Origin: Futiania mangrovi
Lineage (GTDB): Bacteria > Pseudomonadota > Alphaproteobacteria > Futianiales > Futianiaceae
Assembly: GCF_024158125.1 (NCBI RefSeq)
Contig: NZ_JAMZFT010000004.1
Location: 62,001 to 126,000 of the forward strand
Reading direction: 5' to 3'
DNA length: 64,000 bases
Positions 58,517 to 64,000 of this stretch are shown piece after piece. The position numbers and the translations under genes are program-made. The notes under the pieces were generated by a model. It searched no databases. It was not told the DNA's origin and saw only the letters and a program-made list of their open reading frames with translations. Numbering within the stretch: the first letter of the stretch is position 1; every line of letters starts with the position of its first letter.

Positions 58517-58831
58517 GTGAAGAGGTCCTCTGAGCAACCACAGGTCGCCGATTTGCGTGTGCGCCGCGGTTTCGTGCGCGGGGCGCACGTGACCTTCATC
58601 GTGGACGGCGCCGAGATGGAGGCGCCGGAGGGCGAGAGCCTTGCGGTCGCGTTGTTCGTGAATGGCAGGCGCACGCTCCGCCGCAGCCCGCGCGACGCGA
58701 ACCCGCGCGGCATGTTCTGCCTCATGGGCTCGTGCCAGGAGTGCGTCGTGACCGTCGACGGGCGGCGGGTGCCAAGCTGCATGGAGCCCGTGCGCGCCGG
58801 TATGGTCGTCGTGACCGGAGATCCGGGATGA
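58517..58831 (+). CDS. [2Fe-2S] ferredoxin-like subunit (HcnA/OoxA-like)
   Basis: The 104-residue subunit carries one [2Fe-2S] cluster site in MFCLMGSCQECVVTVDGRRVPSC (three Cys and a fourth at the end). It corresponds to the small iron-sulfur subunit of hydrogen-cyanide synthase, opine oxidase or D-hydroxyproline/proline dehydrogenase complexes. Its TGA overlaps the next ATG, the first of three coupled genes coding for a heterotrimeric dehydrogenase. It passes electrons from flavin to acceptor. Confidence 0.9.
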   Translation: MKRSSEQPQVADLRVRRGFVRGAHVTFIVDGAEMEAPEGESLAVALFVNGRRTLRRSPRDANPRGMFCLMGSCQECVVTVDGRRVPSCMEPVRAGMVVVTGDPG

Positions 58832-60279
58832 AGGGCGCCGGCGTCCGTGCGGAGCAGTCCGTCGACCTCGTGGTGCTGGGCGCCGGCCCCGCGGGCGTCG
58901 GCGCCGCGACGGCAGCCTCTTCGGCGGGGGCGCGTGTGGTCGTCGTTGACGAGAACGCGCAGGCCGGGGGGCAGGTGTACCGGGCACCTCCCGGGACCTA
59001 TGGGATCGATGCCCCGGATACACCCGAGGCGCGAGAGGGCGCACGGCAGAGAGCCGCGCTCGGCGAAAGCGGGGTAACGCACGCCGCGGGGCACAGGGCA
59101 TGGTCGATCTCGCGCGACCTGGCCGTGGATGCCATCGGTCCGCATGGTCTTGTGCGCTGGACGCCGCGGACCCTGATCGTCGCCGCGGGGACGACCGAGC
59201 GTGTCATTCCCTTTCCCGGCTGGACCCTGCCTGGCGTCATCGGCCTTGCCGCCGCGACGGTCCTGCTGAAGTCGCAAGGCGTGCTGCCGGGCCGCTCGAC
59301 GGTCGTTGCCGGATGCGGGCCATTGCTCGCCGCCGTCGCAGTCGGGATCCTGAAGGCTGGCGGCCGTGTCGAGGCCGTGGTGGATCTCGCCGGCGCGCGC
59401 GACTGGCTGGCCGGGGTTCCCGACATGCTGTCGCGCCCGGATCTGCTGCGGCAGGGGGCCGGATGGCTGGCCGCGCTGGCAAAGGCGCGCGTGCCCCTCT
59501 ACCGCCGCCACGCGGTTGTAGCCGCCCGGAGCCACGGAGAGGGCCTCGCAATCGCGATCCGGCCGGTCGATGCTGCAGGTGCCCCTCTGCCCTCGGGCGC
59601 GGAACGGATCGTGAGCGCGGATTGCCTCGCCATCGGGCACGGCCTCGTTCCGTCGACCGAGGTCACGCGCCTGCTCGGCGCCCGGCACGGGTACCTGCCG
59701 GAACGGGGCGGCTGGATTGCCGAGACGGATGGCGATTTCCGAACCAGTGTGCCGGGTCTCTTCGTTGCCGGAGACGCGGCGGGCATATCGGGCGCGGTTC
59801 CCGCGCTCCACAAGGGGCGTATCGCGGGATTCGCCGCGGCACATGATCTCGGTCTGATCGACGGTGCGCGTTTCGACGCGCTCGCCGCCGCCGACCGGCG
59901 GGCTTTGGCGCGGGCCGAACGGTTCGGCCGAGCGGCGGCCCGGCTGATGTCGCCGCGCCCGGCCCTTGCCGCGACAATGACACCGGACACTGTCGTATGC
60001 CGGTGCGAGGATGTGACGCGCGCAGAAATCGATGCGGCGATGGCTGATGGGGCAGACAGCCTAAATCAATTGAAGGCCTGGACGCGCTGCGGCATGGGGC
60101 CCTGCCAGGGCCGGACCTGCGGCGAGGCTGCGGCCATGCTTCTGGCGGCGCATGTCGGCGGGCGCGACCGCGCGAGGTTCTGGACCGGCCGGGCGCCGCT
60201 GCGCCCGGTCCCGCTGGCCGACATCGTCGGCGACTTCGACTATGACGACATCCCGATTCCGAAGGCGGCACCGCTGTGA
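58828..60279 (+). CDS. FAD/NAD(P)-type oxidoreductase alpha subunit (HcnB/OoxA-like)
   Basis: The 483-residue flavoprotein has an N-terminal FAD motif (LVVLGAGPAGVGAATAASSAG), a second dinucleotide site (STVVAGCGPLLAAVAVGIL) and a C-terminal BFD-like [2Fe-2S] motif (VVCRCEDVTRAEI and CGMGPCQGRTCGE). This layout matches HcnB and the A subunit of opine/sarcosine-type oxidases. Its start ATG at 58828 is coupled to the small subunit and its stop to the third subunit by 4-bp overlaps. Confidence 0.92.
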   Translation: MKGAGVRAEQSVDLVVLGAGPAGVGAATAASSAGARVVVVDENAQAGGQVYRAPPGTYGIDAPDTPEAREGARQRAALGESGVTHAAGHRAWSISRDLAVDAIGPHGLVRWTPRTLIVAAGTTERVIPFPGWTLPGVIGLAAATVLLKSQGVLPGRSTVVAGCGPLLAAVAVGILKAGGRVEAVVDLAGARDWLAGVPDMLSRPDLLRQGAGWLAALAKARVPLYRRHAVVAARSHGEGLAIAIRPVDAAGAPLPSGAERIVSADCLAIGHGLVPSTEVTRLLGARHGYLPERGGWIAETDGDFRTSVPGLFVAGDAAGISGAVPALHKGRIAGFAAAHDLGLIDGARFDALAAADRRALARAERFGRAAARLMSPRPALAATMTPDTVVCRCEDVTRAEIDAAMADGADSLNQLKAWTRCGMGPCQGRTCGEAAAMLLAAHVGGRDRARFWTGRAPLRPVPLADIVGDFDYDDIPIPKAAPL

Positions 60280-61421
60280 CCGGCATCCATGACATCGCGG
60301 TGATCGGGGGCGGCGTGATGGGCTCCACGGCCGCGCTGTTTCTCGCGCGCGGCGGCATGTCCACGGCGCTCATCGACCGCGGGCCGCTCTGCCGCGAGGC
60401 GTCGGGTGTCAATGCGGGCACGTTGACCCTGCACATGACGCGCGCAGCCCTGATCCCCTACGCGATCAGGGGCTGGGAGATGTGGCAGGCCGCCGAGGAC
60501 TGGCTCGGCCGCGGCGTCGCGGCGCGGGCGGTCGAGGGGCTATCGCTCGCGTTCACGGAGGCGGAGGAGGACCTGCTGGTCCAGCGCGCCAGGGTCCGCC
60601 AGGCCGAGGGCGCGCCGATCGAACTGGTCGATCCGGTGCGCGCCCGCGAGATCGAGCCTGGCCTGAACCCGGCTGTCCGCCGCGCTGCATGGTGCCGCAT
60701 CGACGGCTTTGCGAGCGCCTATCTGACCGGCAGGGCCTATCGTCACGCCCTCGTCGACGCCGGCGCGGACGTGCGCGAGGGCGCCACCGTGAAGGGGATC
60801 GACCGGACCGGCCGGGGTTTCACGGTGCGGATGGAAGGCGGCGAGACCCTCGCGGCCCGCCGCGTCGTCCTGGCCGGCGGCGTCTGGCTGGAGCGCATGC
60901 TCGGCTGGCTGGGCGTGCACATTCCGGTCAAGTGCCTAGTCAACCAGCTGGTCGTGACGGAGCGGATCGAGCCGGTGATGCGGACCGTCCTCAGCATCGC
61001 CAACGGGCTCCTGTCGCTCAAGCAGTTCGACAATGGCACGGTCCTGATCGGCGGCGGCTGGCAGGGCATCGGCGATCCGGATATGGGCGGGCGTGAGGCG
61101 ATCCCTGAAAACCTCGTCGGCAACATCCGCCTCGCCTGCCATGTCATCCCGGCACTGCGCGCGACCCGCATGGCGCGGGTCTGGCTGGGGCTGGAGGCAG
61201 AAACGGCGGACGCCCTGCCGCTGCTCGGGGATGTCCCGGGGGTTCCGGGCGCATATGTCATCGGCTCCGTTCACTCCGGATACACGAGCGGTCCCTGGAT
61301 GGGACGTCTTCTTGCACAGCACATCTTGGGAGCCGCGCCCGAGATGGGCCTCTTCGATCCTGCGCGCCTGCTCGACCAAACTCCGGCCGGACAAGAAACA
61401 GGGGAGGCAATCCCTCTATGA
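60276..61421 (+). CDS. FAD-dependent amine oxidoreductase beta subunit (HcnC/OoxB-like)
   Basis: The 381-residue D-amino-acid-oxidase-fold protein starts at GTG 60276 and has IAVIGGGVMGSTAALFLARGG, REASGVNAGTLTLHM and a late GSVHSGYTSGPWMGRLLA, typical of the DAO/glycine oxidase family. With the two preceding subunits it makes a membrane-linked dehydrogenase that oxidises an amine or imino acid (glycine, opine, D-hydroxyproline or D-proline type). Downstream, the DapA-like gene overlaps by 4 bp. Confidence 0.92.
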   Translation: MTGIHDIAVIGGGVMGSTAALFLARGGMSTALIDRGPLCREASGVNAGTLTLHMTRAALIPYAIRGWEMWQAAEDWLGRGVAARAVEGLSLAFTEAEEDLLVQRARVRQAEGAPIELVDPVRAREIEPGLNPAVRRAAWCRIDGFASAYLTGRAYRHALVDAGADVREGATVKGIDRTGRGFTVRMEGGETLAARRVVLAGGVWLERMLGWLGVHIPVKCLVNQLVVTERIEPVMRTVLSIANGLLSLKQFDNGTVLIGGGWQGIGDPDMGGREAIPENLVGNIRLACHVIPALRATRMARVWLGLEAETADALPLLGDVPGVPGAYVIGSVHSGYTSGPWMGRLLAQHILGAAPEMGLFDPARLLDQTPAGQETGEAIPL

Positions 61422-62386
61422 TTCCGAACACCGACAGGCCCTTCGACGGCATCTATGTCGCCACCGTCTGCCCCATGCACTCCGATGGTGCCATCGACGA
61501 GGCAGCGCTTGCTCACCATTTTCGTACGGCCATGTCGACCGACGGCATCGTCGGCGTTCTGGTGAACGGTCACGCCGGCGAAAACTTCGCCCTTTCGCGC
61601 GCGGAGAAGCGCCGCGTGACGGAGATCGCCGCCGCAACCATCGGCGACCGCGCGATCATCGTGTGCGGCATCAATGCGGAGGACAGCTTCGAGGCACAGC
61701 GGCACGCCCGCGACGCAGAGGCGGCGGGCGCCGACGTGCTCATGGTTTTTCCGCCGTTCTCATGGGCCCTATCGCTCACGAGGGACATGGCGCTTACGCA
61801 TCACCGCATGGTTGCTGAGGCGAGCGGGCTGCCGCAAATGCTCTACCAGGCGAGCGTGGGGTCGGGGCGCATGGCCTATGACGCGGAGACGCTGGCCGCC
61901 CTCGTCACCCTGCCGAACGTCGTGGGCATCAAGGAGGGCAGCTGGGAGACCGCACGCTACGAGGCGAACCGCCGCCTCATCCGCGAGGTTGCGCCGCACG
62001 TCGCAGTCATGGCGTCCGGCGACGAGCATCTGCTGAGCTGCTTCCTCGCAGGAAGCGAAGGCAGCCTCGTCAGTCTCGCCGTTCTGGTTCCGGACGCGAT
62101 CGTCGCGCTGGACCGCGCGGTGCGGCGCGGCGACCTCGCGGCGGCGCGCGCCGCGCACGAGCGGATATACCCGCTCGCCAGGGCCGTCTATGGCACGGCC
62201 CCTTCCGGCTATGCGGCGGCTCGCCTCAAGACCGGCATGCGGCTTCTCGGCCTGCTCGATTGCGATCGCGTCCGGCCGCCTATCGGCGCGCTCGACGCGA
62301 CCGAGATCGCGCGGCTTGACCGCGCCATCGCCGCCGCTGGCCTGGATGCCCGCAAACTCTGCCCGAGTACCGACACACCGTCCTGA
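61418..62386 (+). CDS. Dihydrodipicolinate synthase family aldolase/deaminase
   Basis: The 322-residue TIM-barrel Schiff-base enzyme has the catalytic Lys in VVGIKEGSWET, a tyrosine in QMLYQAS and a front loop VLVNGHAGENFALSRAEKRRV. Relatives include DapA, N-acetylneuraminate lyase, and 1-pyrroline-4-hydroxy-2-carboxylate deaminase (HypD). The chain is longer than DapA. Next to a proline/opine-type dehydrogenase, a HypD-like reaction is one possibility, but the epimerase and semialdehyde dehydrogenase of that pathway are not in the window. Coupled by 4-bp overlap to the preceding gene. Confidence 0.9.
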   Translation: MIPNTDRPFDGIYVATVCPMHSDGAIDEAALAHHFRTAMSTDGIVGVLVNGHAGENFALSRAEKRRVTEIAAATIGDRAIIVCGINAEDSFEAQRHARDAEAAGADVLMVFPPFSWALSLTRDMALTHHRMVAEASGLPQMLYQASVGSGRMAYDAETLAALVTLPNVVGIKEGSWETARYEANRRLIREVAPHVAVMASGDEHLLSCFLAGSEGSLVSLAVLVPDAIVALDRAVRRGDLAAARAAHERIYPLARAVYGTAPSGYAAARLKTGMRLLGLLDCDRVRPPIGALDATEIARLDRAIAAAGLDARKLCPSTDTPS

Positions 62387-62402
62387 CCGAGGGAGCGAAC
62401 CC

Positions 62403-63815
62403 ATGACCTCAACCGTGATCCGCAACGGCCGCGTTGTCACCGCCGTCGACGATTATGTCGCCGACGTGCTGATGGAAAACGGGCGCATCGTGTGCATTGG
62501 CGAGGCCCTGCAGGTCGGCGCGCACGTCGCCGAGGTCGACGCCACGGGGATGCTGGTGCTGCCGGGCGGGGTCGATTGTCACACCCACCTTGAGAACACC
62601 TTCGGGGAGTCGACAACGGCAGACGACTTCAGGTCGGGCACCAAGGCGGCCGCGTTCGGCGGCACGACCACGATCGTGGATTTCGCCTTCCAGGGCCGCG
62701 ACGTCGGCGTCATGCAGGCGATCGAGGCTGCGAGAGGCCGGGCGGAAGGGAAGGCCGCCGTCGATTACGGCTTTCACCTGATCACGACGCATGTCGACGA
62801 CCAGGCGCTGGCAGACCTCAAGCTCGCGATACGCAATGAGGGCGTCACGAGTTTCAAGATGTTCATGGCCTATCCCGGCAAGGTCATGGTGGACGATGCG
62901 GCGATCTTCCGCGCGATGCGCCTTGTCGGGCAGCATGGCGGCGTCATCTCCCTGCACGCCGAGAATGGCATCGTGATCGAGCAATTGATCCGCGAGGCGC
63001 TTGATGCCGGCCATACCGCGCCGAAGTATCACGGCATAACACGGCCCGCGCTCATGGAGGGCGAGGCCACCCACCGCGGCATCAAGCTGGCGGAACTGGC
63101 GGAGGCGCCTGTCTATTTCGTGCATCTCTCGGCGCGGGAGGCGCTCGCCCAGGTCGTGGAAGCGCGAGACCGCGGTATTCCGGCGTTCGCCGAGACCTGT
63201 CCGCACTATCTCTTCTTCGACGAGAGCGCCTATGAAGACGACGGCTTCGACGTGGCTAAGTTCGTGATGAGCCCTCCGCTGCGCTCCAAGGAGGCGCAGC
63301 GCGACCTGTGGCGGGCGCTCAAGTTCGACGACCTCCAGGTGATCGCGACCGACCATTGCCCCTATTGCATGAAGGAGGGCCATCTGGGCCACCTCAAGCA
63401 GAAGCCCTTCGGCAAGGACGATTTCTCGAAGATCCCGAACGGTGCGCCGGGACTGGAGGCGCGCATGACGGTGATCTACGACGGCGGCGTGCGGCCGGGC
63501 CTAATCTCGCTCAACCGGTACGTCGAACTCACGGCTACCGCGCCGGCGAAGATCTTCGGCCTGTTCCCGCGCAAGGGAACGATCGCGGTTGGCAGCGACG
63601 CCGACATCGTCATATTCAATCCGGACGAACGGCACGTGATCTCGGCGAAAACGCACCACAGCGATTGCGACTACACCCTGTTCGAGGGGCGCGAGGTGCA
63701 GGGGCGCGTCAAGAAGGTGTTCCTGCGCGGCGAGATGATCGTGGATGGCGATGCATGGTACGGGCGCGACGGCAGCGGCGCATTTCTGAAGCGTGGCGAA
63801 ACGGTAATGTTCTGA
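62403..63815 (+). CDS. hydA: Dihydropyrimidinase / hydantoinase
   Basis: The 470-residue amidohydrolase has VDCHTHLENTFG (metal-binding HxH), SFKMFMAYPGK with the carbamylated Lys, VISLHAENG, VYFVHLSAREAL and VIATDHCPYC with the catalytic Asp. The motifs and length match dihydropyrimidinases and D-hydantoinases. It opens cyclic imides or hydantoins to N-carbamoyl products. A GAGGGAG ribosome site precedes the ATG at 62403. It follows the DapA-like gene by 16 bp and is followed by a GntR regulator. Confidence 0.94.
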   Translation: MTSTVIRNGRVVTAVDDYVADVLMENGRIVCIGEALQVGAHVAEVDATGMLVLPGGVDCHTHLENTFGESTTADDFRSGTKAAAFGGTTTIVDFAFQGRDVGVMQAIEAARGRAEGKAAVDYGFHLITTHVDDQALADLKLAIRNEGVTSFKMFMAYPGKVMVDDAAIFRAMRLVGQHGGVISLHAENGIVIEQLIREALDAGHTAPKYHGITRPALMEGEATHRGIKLAELAEAPVYFVHLSAREALAQVVEARDRGIPAFAETCPHYLFFDESAYEDDGFDVAKFVMSPPLRSKEAQRDLWRALKFDDLQVIATDHCPYCMKEGHLGHLKQKPFGKDDFSKIPNGAPGLEARMTVIYDGGVRPGLISLNRYVELTATAPAKIFGLFPRKGTIAVGSDADIVIFNPDERHVISAKTHHSDCDYTLFEGREVQGRVKKVFLRGEMIVDGDAWYGRDGSGAFLKRGETVMF

Positions 63816-63828
63816 GGACGCAGGGCGA

Positions 63829-64000
63829 ATGGCAGCCAGGTCGCACACACGACGCAAGACGGACATCGCACCAGCACCGCGCGCGGCGTCGAGGGCCGAG
63901 TCCGAAGGCAATCTCTCAGAAAGGGTCTACCGGCAATTGTCGGAGATGATCCTGGAGAAGAAACTCCCCGGCGGGACCGCCATCGTCGAGGGGCGGCTTG
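63829..64000 (+). CDS. GntR family transcriptional regulator, N-terminal part
   Basis: The gene is cut by the window end after 57 codons. After a basic N-terminus it shows SERVYRQLSEMILEKKLPGG, the first helix and turn of a GntR-type winged helix (FadR/FCD-like). It is 13 bp from the dihydropyrimidinase and so probably in the same operon. It would repress or activate the divergent operons through sites in 58341-58516. Its effector domain lies outside the window. Confidence 0.82.
   Translation, partial: MAARSHTRRKTDIAPAPRAASRAESEGNLSERVYRQLSEMILEKKLPGGTAIVEGRL

Noticed and set aside
1-64000. CRISPR array, prophage or integrative element core
   Set aside because: No regularly spaced repeats, and no integrase, phage structural or conjugation genes were seen on either strand.

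Overview
The window is a chromosomal segment of a high-GC alphaproteobacterium, most likely of the Rhizobiales (Hyphomicrobiales) type. The main evidence is the block dapE-dapD-pyrimidine 5'-nucleotidase-argB-engB-yidC-yidD-rnpA-rpmH on the minus strand, facing def-fmt-truA, with rmuC next to def. No window-wide statistics could be computed; all base-composition remarks are by eye.

Layout. (1) 1-10.3 kb is a catabolic and transport zone: the end of a TAXI-type TRAP receptor and its fused permease, a class III CoA-transferase with an orphan molybdenum hydroxylase large subunit, a HupE-type metal permease, a 3-hydroxyacyl-CoA/carnitine-type dehydrogenase, a rhodanese, a class V aminotransferase and an SDR. 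(2) 10.4-22.1 kb is the conserved housekeeping core (rmuC, def, fmt, truA, lysine and arginine biosynthesis, ribosome GTPase, membrane insertase, RNase P protein, L34). rpmH has a textbook sigma-70 promoter. (3) 22.4-29.8 kb holds a TVP38 membrane protein overlapping a disulfide oxidoreductase, a histidine kinase, an orphan ParA, gamma-glutamyltransferase, a P1-family peptidase and tRNA-Arg(ACG).

(4) From the tRNA to about 49 kb is accessory DNA. A 15-bp near-copy of the tRNA 3' end lies 1 kb downstream. Then come a PAS kinase coupled to a response-regulator adenylate cyclase and a low-GC trypsin-like protease with a PEP-CTERM-like tail. Next is a graveyard of IS6-family transposase remnants and two related 152-153 bp MITE-like elements. 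These surround a complete haloalkane dehalogenase, a cold-shock gene with two small charged ORFs, a metallopeptidase/desaturase pair, an in-frame chimera of an SDR and a molybdenum oxidoreductase, a truncated SDR and AraC regulators.

(5) 49.1-51.9 kb (minus strand) is the most unusual module. A 51-residue protein is little more than a signal peptide plus a C-terminal sorting signal. It is followed by a sterol-desaturase/fatty-acid-hydroxylase family enzyme and an exosortase fused to an EpsI-like domain. A -24/-12 (sigma-54) promoter match precedes the tiny gene, and a second one precedes the PEP-CTERM-like protease at 34.55 kb. This suggests one sigma-54 regulon for exosortase substrates.

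(6) 52.1-64 kb is a divergent catabolic locus. On the minus strand are an M20 hydrolase, a phosphotriesterase-like protein, a DUF6282 protein and a polar-amino-acid ABC importer. On the plus strand are a three-subunit HcnABC/opine-oxidase-like dehydrogenase, a DapA-family lyase, a dihydropyrimidinase and a GntR regulator cut by the window end. Together they look like uptake and stepwise hydrolysis and oxidation of a cyclic or acylated amino-acid-like compound whose identity cannot be read from sequence alone.
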